The position numbers and the translations under genes were made by a program. 64,000 bases of DNA from Pantoea stewartii subsp. stewartii (lineage in GTDB: Bacteria > Pseudomonadota > Gammaproteobacteria > Enterobacterales > Enterobacteriaceae), in NCBI RefSeq assembly GCF_008801695.1, contig NZ_VZPF01000004.1, forward strand, positions 30,052 to 94,051, given 5' to 3'. This document shows positions 1-9,425 of this stretch, one piece after another. Positions within the stretch are counted from its first letter, which is position 1. Every line of letters starts with the position of its first letter. The notes under the pieces are model-generated. The model ran no database searches, had not been told where the DNA came from, and saw nothing but the letters and a program-made list of their open reading frames with translations.

Positions 1-60
1 ACTAAGACGACGGTGACCTAAATACGCTATCATGTGGCTGTTCTCACCCAGGGAGTGTTT

Positions 61-2397
61 ATGAAACAGATTCGCCTGCTGGCGCAATATTATGTTGATT
101 TAATGGTCAAGCTTGGCCTGATCCGTTTTTCGCTGCTGCTGGCGTCTGCACTGGTCGTGCTGGCCATGATTGTGCAGATGGCGGTGACCATGGTACTGCG
201 TGGTCATGTCGAAAGTATTGATATGGTGCGATCGGTCTTTTTCGGTCTGTTGATCACGCCCTGGGCGGTTTATTTTCTTTCCGTGGTGGTCGATCAGCTG
301 GAAGAGTCACGCCAGCGTCTTGCCAGGCTGGTGGATAAGCTGGAAGAAATGCGTACGCGCGATCTTGAGTTGAATCAGCAGATGAAAGAGACCATTTCCC
401 GACTCAATCAGGAAATTGCCGATCGTAAAAAAGCGGAGCAGGCACGTGAGCAGGTCATGGCTAAGCTACGCGAAGAGGTGGCGCGGCGCGAGCAGGCGCA
501 AATAGAGCTGGAACAACAGTCGTCTTTCCTGCGCTCTTTTCTGGATGCATCGCCAGATCTGGTCTTTTATCGCAATATCGACAAGCAGTTCTCAGGCTGT
601 AACCGCGCCATGGAGCTGCTGACCGGTAAAAGTGAAAAACAGCTTATCGGGCTCACGCCACATGATATTTATGACAATGACACGGCGACTAAAGTGTTGG
701 AAACCGATGAAAAAGTCTTTCGTCATAACGTCTCGCTCACCTATGAGCAGTGGCTGCAGTATCCCGATGGGCGGAAAGCCTGTTTTGAAATTCGTAAAGT
801 GCCCTATTACGACCGGGTCGGTAAGCGCAGCGGCCTGATGGGCTTTGGCCGCGATATAACCGAACGTAAACGCTATCAGGACGCGCTGGAGAATGCGAGC
901 CGGGAAAAGACCACCTTTATCTCTACGATCAGCCACGAGCTTCGTACGCCGCTTAACGGCATTGTCGGTCTGAGCCGCATTTTGCTGGATACCGATCTGA
1001 ATCAGGAGCAGCTCAAGTACCTGAAAACCATCCATGTCTCTGCCATCACCCTGGGCAATATCTTTAACGACGTCATCGAAGTGGACAAAATCGAGCGACG
1101 CAAGGTACAGCTGGACAACCAGCCGCTGGATTTCACCAGTTTCCTGGCCGATCTGGAGAATCTCTCTGGCTTGCTGGCGCAGCCAAAAGGCCTGAAGTTT
1201 GTCATGGCCCCGCAGTTACCGCTGCCTCATAAAATCTCAACGGATGGTACACGACTACGGCAGATCCTGTGGAACCTGATCGGCAATGCCGTGAAGTTTA
1301 CTCAGCAGGGTGAAATCATCGTGCGTATCGCCTATGAACAGGATGAAACGCTGCGCTTTGAGGTACAGGATTCCGGGCAGGGCATTCGCGAGGAAGAGCA
1401 GGACAAAATTTTTGCCATGTATTATCAGGTTACCGATCAGCATGGCGGCAAACCGGCAACCGGAACCGGTATCGGCCTGGCGGTCTCCCGCCGTCTGGCG
1501 CAGGCGATGGGCGGGGATATCAGCGTCAGTAGTGCACCGGGCCAGGGCTCCTGTTTTACCGTGGTGATTAAAGCGCCGCGTATTGCCGAGGAAGTAGAAG
1601 ATGAAGGCGTTGACGATACGCTGCCGCTTCCGGCCCTGCACGTGCTGTTGGTGGAAGACATTGAGCTGAACGTCATTGTGGCACGCTCGGTTCTGGAAAA
1701 ACTGGGATGCAGCGTTGACGTTGCCATGACGGGGCAAGCAGCGCTTGAGATGTTTGACCCGCTGGAGTTCGATTTGGTGATGCTGGATATTCAGTTACCG
1801 GACATGACCGGCATGGACGTGTCGCGTGCCATTCGTCAACGGTATCCTGATGCGCATTTGCCGCCGCTGGTTGCCTTAACCGCCAACGTATTGAAAGACA
1901 AAAAAGAGTATTTTGACGCGGGCATGGACGATGTGCTCAGTAAACCGCTTGCCGTACCTGCGTTAACGGCCATCATCAAAAAGTTTTGGGATGACCAACC
2001 CGGAAACGATGATCAGGCCGTTATGACGCCGGGCAGTCGTCAGTCCGATACCTTGCTGGACATTCCAATGCTTGAACAGTATCTGGAACTGGTGGGACCC
2101 GGTCTGATTACGCAAAGCCTGACCATCTTCGAACAGATGATGCCGGGCTACCTCGATGTACTGGACTCCAACCTGATGGCACGCGACGAAAAAGGCATTG
2201 CTGAAGAGGGCCATAAAATCAAAGGTGCCGCAGGGTCCGTTGGCTTACAGCATCTGCAACAGATCGCGAAACAAATTCAAAGCCCAGAATTACCGGCCTG
2301 GTGGGATAACGTGGGCGAATGGGTGGAAGAGCTGAAGCGTGAATGGCGGCACGATGTGCAGATATTGCGCGAGTGGGTGGCTGAGAAACAGCGGTGA
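61..2397 (+). CDS. arcB: Aerobic respiration control sensor kinase ArcB
   Basis: Inner-membrane tripartite hybrid histidine kinase that senses quinone redox state and phosphorylates ArcA. Two N-terminal membrane segments (about residues 20-45 and 58-77) are followed by a coiled linker, a PAS domain (about 155-270), the kinase core with H292 in TISHELRTPLNG, an ATPase domain, a receiver with D576 in MLDIQLPDMTG, and a C-terminal Hpt domain with a histidine near 718 in EEGHKIKGAAGS. Starting at ATG 61, after a good GGGAGTG ribosome site, gives 778 residues, exactly the E. coli length. An in-frame start 9 codons upstream is less likely. The opposite-strand ArcZ gene abuts its 3' end. Confidence 0.98.
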   Translation: MKQIRLLAQYYVDLMVKLGLIRFSLLLASALVVLAMIVQMAVTMVLRGHVESIDMVRSVFFGLLITPWAVYFLSVVVDQLEESRQRLARLVDKLEEMRTRDLELNQQMKETISRLNQEIADRKKAEQAREQVMAKLREEVARREQAQIELEQQSSFLRSFLDASPDLVFYRNIDKQFSGCNRAMELLTGKSEKQLIGLTPHDIYDNDTATKVLETDEKVFRHNVSLTYEQWLQYPDGRKACFEIRKVPYYDRVGKRSGLMGFGRDITERKRYQDALENASREKTTFISTISHELRTPLNGIVGLSRILLDTDLNQEQLKYLKTIHVSAITLGNIFNDVIEVDKIERRKVQLDNQPLDFTSFLADLENLSGLLAQPKGLKFVMAPQLPLPHKISTDGTRLRQILWNLIGNAVKFTQQGEIIVRIAYEQDETLRFEVQDSGQGIREEEQDKIFAMYYQVTDQHGGKPATGTGIGLAVSRRLAQAMGGDISVSSAPGQGSCFTVVIKAPRIAEEVEDEGVDDTLPLPALHVLLVEDIELNVIVARSVLEKLGCSVDVAMTGQAALEMFDPLEFDLVMLDIQLPDMTGMDVSRAIRQRYPDAHLPPLVALTANVLKDKKEYFDAGMDDVLSKPLAVPALTAIIKKFWDDQPGNDDQAVMTPGSRQSDTLLDIPMLEQYLELVGPGLITQSLTIFEQMMPGYLDVLDSNLMARDEKGIAEEGHKIKGAAGSVGLQHLQQIAKQIQSPELPAWWDNVGEWVEELKREWRHDVQILREWVAEKQR

Positions 2398-2400
2398 TCC

Positions 2401-2520
2401 AAAAAAAATGACCCCAGCCGAGGCCGGGGTGCGCTAATACTGCGCCAACACCAGGGAAAAAGTCGCTGCTGCTATGCTTAGTGTTTTTCAAGGCAACAAC
2501 GGGTATTGGTTAACACATGC
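2401..2520 (-). ncRNA. arcZ: ArcZ small regulatory RNA
   Basis: Hfq-binding trans-acting sRNA, known in E. coli to activate rpoS and repress flhDC and other mRNAs. Read on the minus strand, the 3' half contains CCCTGGTGTTGGCGCAGTAT, followed by GCGCACCCCGG, a GC-rich hairpin (ACCCC..GGGGT) and eight T residues. This matches the processed 3' part of E. coli ArcZ that holds the pairing seed and terminator. The 5' half is diverged. A possible promoter upstream has TTGTCA, 17 bases, then GATAAG, which would start the RNA near 2520. The position next to arcB is the same as in E. coli. The 5' end is approximate. Confidence 0.85.
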
Positions 2521-3271
2521 AACACCTTATCAAATTCGAATTAGCTTGTGACAAGATTCATTAAAATTTGTGATGTTGAACAGCGTTTAAATACAGGAAA
2601 CATTAATTTGCCAACATAGTCAAGAAAGGAATCAATTTTACCGTTACATTGGTTGTTTTTTTGAACAAAAGTTCTGTTTTTTGTACGGGTTTAACCCAAA
2701 TTTGTTAACAAAGCCTGTGTTAAGCCTCTTAACACAAATGATTCGTCACTGATGCGAACTGAATTGACTATAAACTTATGATAATAAAGAATAATGAAAG
2801 GATCGGGTCAGGAAGGTCCAAAACGTTTCGGAAAACGTCATCCGCCCTTGCGCTTAAAAGGTTTTATCAATAGAAAAGTTTGTAATGTTTGGGGAAACAT
2901 ATTAATAAAAAAACATGCATTGCGGTTAAGAAATGACATAAGTACGTTAATGCCTGCAGCATTGCTGCAACCTGTATTCAGGCGCGCCCGAAATAAAATA
3001 TAAGTTTTATGGAACATTGATGGCTGCAATTATCACGAATTAGTCTCATCGCCCTGCAAGGAATGGTGTGAGACTTCGTAAATGGAACCGATTCCTTTTT
3101 AAGGGAACTTATTGAACTCATTCATACTATTGTTGCATCGCAGATGCATTTTCTTTGCCATATCATAAAGGTGACAGGCCCGGACGGCGAATTTTTCAGG
3201 AACGCTTTTTATCATCAGGGGTGATTACACCTGAAATTAATTAAAAAACGACATAATGATGAGACGATTGT
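2521..3271. other. Long gene-free AT-rich spacer between arcZ and mtgA
   Basis: In E. coli this interval carries elbB, and I find no trace of that gene in any frame. The first part is the ArcZ promoter region. The rest is AT-rich and has short open frames without ribosome sites or recognisable products. Visible structures are a 7-bp inverted repeat AGTCTCA/TGAGACT at 3042-3048 and 3069-3075, GGAATGG pairing with CCGATTCC just before a T run at 3094-3100, and TGCATC-GCA-GATGCA at 3134-3148. They could belong to an untranslated RNA or the mtgA leader, but no known family is recognised. Confidence 0.6.
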
Positions 3272-3991
3272 ATGAGTAAGCATAAAGGGAAGCTTTGGCA
3301 GGGTGTAAAGCGCATTGTGCTGCGCATTCTGCTGATTTGGGCAGGGCTGTGGCTGGCAGGTATTTTACTTTTTTCCTTTCTCCCGGTGCCTTTCTCTGCC
3401 GTGATGGCTGAACGCCAGATCGGTGCCTGGCTGCGTGGCGATTTCAGCTATGTCTCACATTCGGATTGGGTGGGGACACAGGCGATGTCGCCCTGGATAA
3501 GGCTGGCCGTTATCGCGTCGGAAGACCAAAACTTTCCTCACCACTGGGGCTTTGATGTGGCAGCCATTCAGTCTGTACTGGACAGCGATGATAACCGGAT
3601 GCGCGGTGCGTCAACGCTGTCACAGCAAACGGCTAAAAATCTGTTTTTGTGGGATGGACGTAGCTGGATGCGTAAAGGACTGGAAGCGGGTCTGACGGTC
3701 GGCCTGGAAACCGTTTGGACTAAACGCCGTATCTTAACGGTTTACCTGAATATCGCGGAGTTTGGTAAAGGGACCTTTGGTGTTGAGGCTGCGTCCCGGC
3801 GTTTTTTCAACAAGCCTGCCAGTCGCTTAAGCATGTCAGAAGCGGCGTTACTGGCGGCCGTTTTACCTAACCCGCTGCGCTTTCGTGCCGACGCGCCGTC
3901 AGGCTATGTGCGCCAGCGCCAGCAATGGATACTCCGACAGATGCGCCAACTGGGAGGAGAGGGCTTCCTGCAGCGCAATCATCTGGACTGA
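3272..3991 (+). CDS. mtgA: Monofunctional biosynthetic peptidoglycan transglycosylase MtgA
   Basis: Polymerises lipid II into glycan strands at the periplasmic face of the inner membrane, without a transpeptidase domain. There is one N-terminal membrane anchor (about residues 15-36), then a GT51 domain with the first signature [12 protein letters not shown] (catalytic Glu84), [17 protein letters not shown], and [15 protein letters not shown]. Length is 239 residues against 242 in E. coli. The gene converges with ptsO, whose stop lies 2 bases away, and no terminator hairpin separates the two. Confidence 0.97.
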   Translation: MSKHKGKLWQGVKRIVLRILLIWAGLWLAGILLFSFLPVPFSAVMAERQIGAWLRGDFSYVSHSDWVGTQAMSPWIRLAVIASEDQNFPHHWGFDVAAIQSVLDSDDNRMRGASTLSQQTAKNLFLWDGRSWMRKGLEAGLTVGLETVWTKRRILTVYLNIAEFGKGTFGVEAASRRFFNKPASRLSMSEAALLAAVLPNPLRFRADAPSGYVRQRQQWILRQMRQLGGEGFLQRNHLD

Positions 3992-3993
3992 TG

Positions 3994-4266
3994 TTACTCT
4001 TCGTCGAAACCGGCTTCGAAGAGTTCAATGACGGCGGCCAGCGCGTCAGTTTCCTGGGGGCCGCTGGCTTCGATCTCAATATGGCCGCCCTTGGCGGAAT
4101 CCAGCATCAGCAACGCGATAACGCTGCTGGCTTCGGCTTCTGTGCCGGCCTCGTTGCGTAACAGCACTTCGGCATCGAAACTTTGCACCAGTTCAAACAG
4201 CTTCATGGCGGGGCGTGCATGCATGCCCAGCTTGTTTCTGATTTCCACGGTTTGCTTAACGGTCAT
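3994..4266 (-). CDS. ptsO: Phosphocarrier protein NPr (nitrogen PTS)
   Basis: HPr-like carrier that passes phosphate from PtsP to PtsN in the regulatory nitrogen PTS. It is 90 residues, the usual HPr size, with the phosphorylation histidine at H16 in [10 protein letters not shown] and a conserved Ser in the second half. Its ATG overlaps the rapZ stop by 4 bases, so translation is probably coupled. It is the last gene of the rpoN-hpf-ptsN-rapZ-ptsO cluster. Confidence 0.97.
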   Translation of the reverse strand: MTVKQTVEIRNKLGMHARPAMKLFELVQSFDAEVLLRNEAGTEAEASSVIALLMLDSAKGGHIEIEASGPQETDALAAVIELFEAGFDEE

Positions 4267-5117
4267 GATTTACGTTTTTCCAGTGTGCGATGACGGGACT
4301 GTACATTTTTACCCCGGGAGCGGAAATAATCAGCGAGCTGTTCTGCAATATACACCGAGCGGTGTTTGCCACCGGTGCAACCAATCGCCACGGTGAGATA
4401 GCTGCGGTTGTTCGTTTCCAGCATGGGCAGCCAGAGTTCCAGATAACTGCGTGTCTGATAAATGAAGTTATGGACTTCGGTATGACGATCCAGAAAAGCC
4501 GCGACGGGACGATCCAGCCCCGTCATCGGGCGCAGTTTGGGATCCCAGTGTGGATTGGGCAGGAAACGCACGTCAAAGACGTAGTCCGCATCAATGGGGA
4601 TACCATGTTTGAAGCCAAACGACTCAAACACCATAGTCAGCTCCCGCTCGCGTTTACCCAGTAAGCGGGTACGCAACATCTCAGCCAGTTCATGCACCGA
4701 CATCTCTGACGTATCAATGATCAAATCGGCCCGCGAGCGCAGCGGCTCGAGCAGGTCACTCTCTTCATCAATCGCGCTTTCCAGCGACAGATTTTTGCTG
4801 GACAGGGGATGGAGGCGACGCGTATCACTGTAACGGCGGATCAGCGTATTGCGGTCGGCATCAAGAAACAGCAACTGGGGCGAGAATCCGGAAGGCAGAT
4901 TATTGAGCGCGGTTTCAAAAATTTCAGGCGACTCAGGCATGTTACGCACATCGATACTCACCGCCGCAGAGATATTGCGCTCAACCAGTGATTCTGCCAG
5001 CTGAGGCAACAACACGACCGGCAGGTTATCCACGCAGTAAAAACCCATGTCTTCCAGCGCGCGCAGCGCCACTGATTTTCCTGAGCCTGACCGACCGCTG
5101 ACGATCATCAGCACCAT
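4263..5117 (-). CDS. rapZ: RNase adapter protein RapZ
   Basis: RNA-binding adapter that, in E. coli, presents the sRNA GlmZ to RNase E and so tunes glmS expression to glucosamine-6-phosphate. The N-terminal half is a P-loop kinase-like domain with Walker A GRSGSGKS (residues 8-15). The C-terminal half has the family signature [18 protein letters not shown] and a basic tail [12 protein letters not shown]. Length is 284 residues, identical to E. coli. It sits 49 bases downstream of ptsN and overlaps ptsO by 4 bases. Confidence 0.97.
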   Translation of the reverse strand: MVLMIVSGRSGSGKSVALRALEDMGFYCVDNLPVVLLPQLAESLVERNISAAVSIDVRNMPESPEIFETALNNLPSGFSPQLLFLDADRNTLIRRYSDTRRLHPLSSKNLSLESAIDEESDLLEPLRSRADLIIDTSEMSVHELAEMLRTRLLGKRERELTMVFESFGFKHGIPIDADYVFDVRFLPNPHWDPKLRPMTGLDRPVAAFLDRHTEVHNFIYQTRSYLELWLPMLETNNRSYLTVAIGCTGGKHRSVYIAEQLADYFRSRGKNVQSRHRTLEKRKS

Positions 5118-5166
5118 GACCTTCTCTCCCGTTTTAAAGCCGGCTCACGCCGGTAAATCACGCGCT

Positions 5167-5646
5167 TTATTGCTCTGTTTGTTCTTCGGTAATGATGGCA
5201 TACAGCTCTTCATCGCTCTGCGCAGCACGCAGACGGCGGCAAACCGTTTTATCCGTCAGCCGTTTGGCGACTAACGACAGTGTATGTAAGTGAGTTTTAC
5301 ACTGGTCCGCGGGCACGAGGAGCGCAAAAAGGAGATCGACAGGCTGATTATCCACGGCATCAAATGCGATGGGTTGCTCAAGGCTGATAAAGACACCGAC
5401 GGCACGTAACGTATCCTCCTCCAGCTTGCCATGCGGAATAGCAATACCGTTGCCAATACCGGTACTTCCCATGCGCTCGCGGGTCAGTATCGCTTCAAAC
5501 AGCGTTTGATGCGGCAGGTTGAGCTGCTTAGCGGCCAGTTCACTGATAATTTCCAGCGCCCGTTTTTTGCTTTGGCAGTGTACGCTGCTGCGGGTGCAGT
5601 CTGGCGAAAGCACTGTGCTCAGTTCCAGTGTTAAATCATTGTTCAT
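5167..5646 (-). CDS. ptsN: Nitrogen-regulatory PTS enzyme IIA PtsN
   Basis: Terminal phosphoacceptor of the nitrogen PTS. In E. coli its dephosphorylated form controls K+ transport and other targets. The phosphorylation site is H72 in NGIAIPHGKLEED. I chose the ATG at 5646, giving 159 residues starting MNNDLTLELS, because this matches the E. coli N-terminus. An in-frame ATG 22 codons upstream (5712) would add residues with no counterpart in the family and has no ribosome site. A factor-independent terminator lies between hpf and this gene. Confidence 0.95.
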   Translation of the reverse strand: MNNDLTLELSTVLSPDCTRSSVHCQSKKRALEIISELAAKQLNLPHQTLFEAILTRERMGSTGIGNGIAIPHGKLEEDTLRAVGVFISLEQPIAFDAVDNQPVDLLFALLVPADQCKTHLHTLSLVAKRLTDKTVCRRLRAAQSDEELYAIITEEQTEQ

Positions 5647-5730
5647 TTTCGTTTCACTTGCGAGTTCACTTAGCCAGTAAACCGGTACGCGGTAATCACG
5701 TAGCGGAATCATGGCGCTGGCACAGATGAC

Positions 5731-5754
5731 AAAACGGGGCGGTTAATCCGCCCC
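5731..5754 (-). terminator. Intrinsic terminator between hpf and ptsN
   Basis: On the minus strand GGGGCGG, a 5-base loop ATTAA, then CCGCCCC is followed by GTTTTG. It lies between the hpf stop and the ptsN start in an otherwise co-directional cluster, so it would attenuate transcription rather than end the operon. Confidence 0.75.
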
Positions 5755-5798
5755 ATCCTTTCAGCTCTGCGCGCCCGGCGCGCCTGCCAGCGTGAAGG

Positions 5799-6086
5799 TT
5801 AGTGTTTTTTTAACTTGTCTTTATATTTGGTCAGTTGACGGGCCAGCTTGTCAATCAGCCCGTCAATTGCCGCATACATATCTTCCGCTTCCGATGTGGC
5901 GTGCAGCTCGCCCCCGTTAACGTGCAATGTGGCATCAGCAACCTGTGTCACCTTCTCAACGTTCAGGACAACATATACCTGGTTGATATGATCAAAGTAG
6001 TGTTCCAGTTTGGCAAATTTCGCCGTGACGAATTCACGCAGTGGCTCGGTGATTTCAACATTTTGCCCGGTAAGGTTCAGCTGCAT
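5799..6086 (-). CDS. hpf: Ribosome hibernation promoting factor HPF (short form)
   Basis: Binds the 30S subunit in stationary phase and promotes 100S dimers with RMF. It is 95 residues, the short gamma-proteobacterial form lacking the C-terminal dimerisation domain of long HPF. The sequence MQLNLTGQNVEITEPLREFV and the stretch HVNGGELHATSEAEDMYAAI are almost the same as in E. coli. It starts 18 bases after rpoN, so it is co-transcribed with it, and is followed by a terminator-like hairpin. Confidence 0.97.
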   Translation of the reverse strand: MQLNLTGQNVEITEPLREFVTAKFAKLEHYFDHINQVYVVLNVEKVTQVADATLHVNGGELHATSEAEDMYAAIDGLIDKLARQLTKYKDKLKKH

Positions 6087-6104
6087 AGGTCTTCCTTCTC
6101 TCTG

Positions 6105-7541
6105 TTAAACCAACTGCTTACGTTGGTTTGAAGGCGGTATGGACAAAGACTCTCGATATTTTGCAACGGTACGACGTGCCACTATGATCCCTTGATCAGA
6201 TAACATGGAGGTCAGTTTACTGTCACTCAAGGGCTTAGCGGGATTTTCCGCCGAGATTAATTTTTTTACCAGTGCCCGTATCGCAGTAGATGAGGCTTCG
6301 CCTCCTCCTTCAGTATTAACATGACTGGAGAAAAAATACTTCAGTTCAAAAATGCCACGCGGGCTGTGAAGATATTTTTGCGTGGTGACGCGGGAAATCG
6401 TGGATTCATGCATATCCACCGCCTGGGCAATATCGGCCAGCACCATCGGACGCATAAACTCTTCGCCCTGCTCAAAAAAGGCCTGTTGCTGTTCAACAAT
6501 GCAGCGTGAGACTTTTAACAGCGTCTCATTGCGACTTTCCAGACTTTTGATCAGCCAGCGCGCCTCCTGCAAATTACTGCGGATAAACTGACTGTCACTG
6601 TCATTACGCGCAGCACCGCCCATGGCGGCATAGTGCTGATTGATTTTAAGCCGCGGCAGACTGTCGGTATTAAGTTCCACCGTCCAGCGCGTCGCAGCTT
6701 TACGGACCAGCACATCAGGAATAACGTATTCAGGTTCGCCAGTATTGATCGACTGGCCCGGACGTGGATCGAGCGACTGAATCAGCAGCATTGCCTCTTT
6801 CAGTACGTCTTCCTTTAAACGCGTGACGCGCATCAGGCTGCGGAAATCATGGTTGGCCAGCAGATCAAGATGATGGCTGACGATCAGGCGGGCTTCAGAG
6901 AGCGTTGGCGTTTCAGGCGCATACTGCGACAACTGTACCAGCAGGCAATCACGCAAATCACGTGCACCTACGCCGATCGGATCAAAATGTTGAATGCGCT
7001 TTAAAACGGCCTCAACTTCGTCCATTTCCAGCTCATCATCGCCGATACTGTCGAGAATGTCTTCAAGCGAAACGGTAAGATAACCCGTATCGTCAATGGC
7101 ATCGACGATAGACGTCGCGATCGCCCGATCGGTATCGCTAAACGGCGTCAGCTCAACCTGCCACATCAGATAATCTTGCAGCGACTGGGTGGTTTCGCCC
7201 TGGTAGATGGGCAGTTCGTCATCCTGATAGTCCGTACCGGTTCCTGATGGCGTTCCCGCGGTATAGATTTCATCCCAGGTCGCGTCGAGCGGCAGCTCTT
7301 CGGGCATATCCTTTTGTTCCAGCGCTTCACGCGTATCAAGTCCCGCTTCGCCTTCCTGATACTCTTTTGCGTCTATTTCTTCATGCTGTTCAGTCTGTTC
7401 AAGCAGGGGATTACTTTCCAGGGCCAGCTGTAGCTCTTGCTGAAGTTCAAGCGTAGAAAGCTGCAACAGACGTATCGCCTGTTGCAGTTGTGGGGTCATC
7501 GCCAGTTGCTGGCTGAGCCGGAGTTGTAAACCTTGCTTCAT
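6105..7541 (-). CDS. rpoN: RNA polymerase sigma-54 factor RpoN
   Basis: Alternative sigma factor that needs AAA+ activators to open promoters for nitrogen metabolism and other functions. The N-terminal activator-interaction region is glutamine- and leucine-rich ([22 protein letters not shown]), followed by an acidic region, the core-binding domain, a helix-turn-helix and the RpoN box [10 protein letters not shown] about 15 residues from the C-terminus. Length is 478 residues (E. coli 477). It follows lptB by 48 bases and precedes hpf by 18 bases. Confidence 0.98.
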   Translation of the reverse strand: MKQGLQLRLSQQLAMTPQLQQAIRLLQLSTLELQQELQLALESNPLLEQTEQHEEIDAKEYQEGEAGLDTREALEQKDMPEELPLDATWDEIYTAGTPSGTGTDYQDDELPIYQGETTQSLQDYLMWQVELTPFSDTDRAIATSIVDAIDDTGYLTVSLEDILDSIGDDELEMDEVEAVLKRIQHFDPIGVGARDLRDCLLVQLSQYAPETPTLSEARLIVSHHLDLLANHDFRSLMRVTRLKEDVLKEAMLLIQSLDPRPGQSINTGEPEYVIPDVLVRKAATRWTVELNTDSLPRLKINQHYAAMGGAARNDSDSQFIRSNLQEARWLIKSLESRNETLLKVSRCIVEQQQAFFEQGEEFMRPMVLADIAQAVDMHESTISRVTTQKYLHSPRGIFELKYFFSSHVNTEGGGEASSTAIRALVKKLISAENPAKPLSDSKLTSMLSDQGIIVARRTVAKYRESLSIPPSNQRKQLV

Positions 7542-7589
7542 AGACAGGATGAATATTCCCGGGTAACCATCAGTATTAACGACACCTTA

Positions 7590-8315
7590 TCAGAGTCTGA
7601 ACTCTTCACCCAAATAAACACGTTTAACCTGCTCATCTGCAAGGACTTCATTCGGCGTACCGTGAGCAATCAGGTTGCCCTGGCTGACAATATAGGCCCG
7701 TTCACAGACCGCCAGCGTTTCACGCACGTTGTGGTCAGTGATTAACACGCCAAGCCCACTGTCGCGCAGATGTTCAATAATCTTTTTGATATCAATAACG
7801 GAAATCGGGTCAACACCGGCAAAAGGCTCATCCAGCAGAATGAATTTGGGATTTGCGGCCAGCGCACGGGCAATTTCCACACGGCGACGTTCACCGCCCG
7901 ACAGTGACTGTCCCATATTGTCGCGCAGATGTGCAATATGGAACTCATCCATGAGCTCATTCGCCCGATCCTGTCGCTGTTCTTCGGTTAAATCATCACG
8001 AATTTGCAGCACGGCCATCAGGTTGTCGTAAACGCTCAGACGCCGGAAGATTGACGCTTCCTGGGGCAGGTAGCCGATACCGCGACGCGCACGCGCGTGG
8101 AGCGGCAGAATACTGATGTCTTCATCGTCGATGACAATGCGGCCCGCATCGCGCGGAACAATCCCGACCACCATATAGAAGGTGGTGGTTTTACCGGCAC
8201 CGTTTGGGCCGAGCAGGCCGACGATTTCACCGGATTTTACCTGCAGACTGACGTCTTCAACCACGCGACGGCCTTTGTACGCCTTCGCCAGGTTCTCTGC
8301 GATTAATGTGGCCAT
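7590..8315 (-). CDS. lptB: LPS export ATP-binding protein LptB
   Basis: Cytoplasmic ATPase of the LptB2FGC exporter, which extracts LPS from the inner membrane. It has Walker [10 protein letters not shown], the Q-loop, ABC signature [15 protein letters not shown], Walker [13 protein letters not shown] and the switch histidine in [11 protein letters not shown]. Length is 241 residues, identical to E. coli. It begins 5 bases after lptA, consistent with one transcript. Confidence 0.98.
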   Translation of the reverse strand: MATLIAENLAKAYKGRRVVEDVSLQVKSGEIVGLLGPNGAGKTTTFYMVVGIVPRDAGRIVIDDEDISILPLHARARRGIGYLPQEASIFRRLSVYDNLMAVLQIRDDLTEEQRQDRANELMDEFHIAHLRDNMGQSLSGGERRRVEIARALAANPKFILLDEPFAGVDPISVIDIKKIIEHLRDSGLGVLITDHNVRETLAVCERAYIVSQGNLIAHGTPNEVLADEQVKRVYLGEEFRL

Positions 8316-8320
8316 AGTGA

Positions 8321-8875
8321 TCAGTTACTCTTTTTTTCGCTATTGGTTGACGCGGGCTTGTCCTGCAACTGCGACGGCACCAGAACTGTGGTCACGCGCT
8401 TGCTCTGGCCCTGGCTGTAAGCCTGCATTTTTTGCTCTTTGACCAGGTAAGTAATGCGGTCGCCTTTAATATTGCTGTCCAACTGCTCAATGTACGCATT
8501 GCCCGTCAGCTCAACAAAGTGATTAGCAAGCTCGTAATGCAGTTTGGACGCGTGTCCCTGTACCGGTTTACCGTTGTCCTGCATCTGATAGAAGGTCGCC
8601 GGATTGCCGTAAGCATCAACGATAGTTTTTTTGCTGTCGCCGCCCGGACGTGTCACCACGACTTTATCTGCCGTAATCTTGATCGACCCTTGAGTTACGA
8701 CCACATTACCGGTAAAGGTCGCGACGTTGCCTTGCAGATCCAGCGACTGATTTTCAGAGTCGATATTAACGGGTTTGTCCGAGTCACCGGTCAGCGCCAG
8801 CGCCGGCAGGCTGGCTGCAAGCAGCAGGCTGGCCAGTAAAAACTTAATGCTGTTTTTGTTCATTTTGAATTTCAT
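8321..8875 (-). CDS. lptA: LPS transport periplasmic protein LptA
   Basis: Periplasmic bridge that carries LPS between LptC and LptD by stacked beta-jellyroll units. An N-terminal signal peptide (cleavage about after LPALA, residue 27) precedes an OstA-like fold with the family run [14 protein letters not shown]. The start at 8875 gives 184 residues beginning MKFKMNK, matching E. coli (185). This start lies inside lptC, overlapping it by 32 bases as in E. coli. An upstream in-frame ATG at 8929 would destroy the signal peptide. Confidence 0.96.
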   Translation of the reverse strand: MKFKMNKNSIKFLLASLLLAASLPALALTGDSDKPVNIDSENQSLDLQGNVATFTGNVVVTQGSIKITADKVVVTRPGGDSKKTIVDAYGNPATFYQMQDNGKPVQGHASKLHYELANHFVELTGNAYIEQLDSNIKGDRITYLVKEQKMQAYSQGQSKRVTTVLVPSQLQDKPASTNSEKKSN

Positions 8876-9425
8876 AAGAGGTTTTGACCTTTTCGAGTAA
8901 CTCGGCTTGCTTTGTCCGTAAATTTCCACGCATTTTCATGCCGGTAGAGTTAAAACTGCGGCCATATAACGTCACCTGATCGTCCGAGGCGACGTCCTGA
9001 GTGACAAGATTGACCTGAGCGTTATCCGTTTTGATGCGCTCCAGTTCAGAATCTGGCGCCAGCGCATTCAGCTCAACATGACCATATAAATACAGCATAC
9101 GATCTTTAGTGAGCTTTGCTTTATCTGAACGTACCGTCCAGGTCGGCATTTTATTCTCGTCGTAGGTTGTCATGACCGGATTATCAAACCAGCTGGTTCC
9201 CGTATTTTCGAAATACGTAACTTTGTCCGAGATTAGCTTATAAGCCAGGCCACCCTGAGGGTTGTAAACTACGGTATGCGAATTGGCACTGGTGTAGGTT
9301 GGCGTTTGATCATTATTCATTACCGGTGCGCCATCGTCGCTGTCCCGGTTAGTGAAATTCCAGCCAATGAGCACCAGCGCAATCAAGGCCAGCCCCAACG
9401 TTATCCAACGCCTGCTTTTACTCAT
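8844..9425 (-). CDS. lptC: LPS export inner-membrane protein LptC
   Basis: Bitopic inner-membrane protein that receives LPS from LptB2FG and hands it to LptA. One transmembrane helix (about residues 7-25) is followed by a periplasmic jellyroll domain. Length is 193 residues (E. coli 191). It overlaps kdsC by 4 bases upstream and lptA by 32 bases downstream, so the trio is translationally linked. Confidence 0.96.
   Translation of the reverse strand: MSKSRRWITLGLALIALVLIGWNFTNRDSDDGAPVMNNDQTPTYTSANSHTVVYNPQGGLAYKLISDKVTYFENTGTSWFDNPVMTTYDENKMPTWTVRSDKAKLTKDRMLYLYGHVELNALAPDSELERIKTDNAQVNLVTQDVASDDQVTLYGRSFNSTGMKMRGNLRTKQAELLEKVKTSYEIQNEQKQH

Noticed and set aside
2794..3003. 69-codon plus-strand open frame in the arcZ-mtgA spacer
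   Set aside because: No ribosome site, atypical composition and no recognisable family; the region is AT-rich non-coding.
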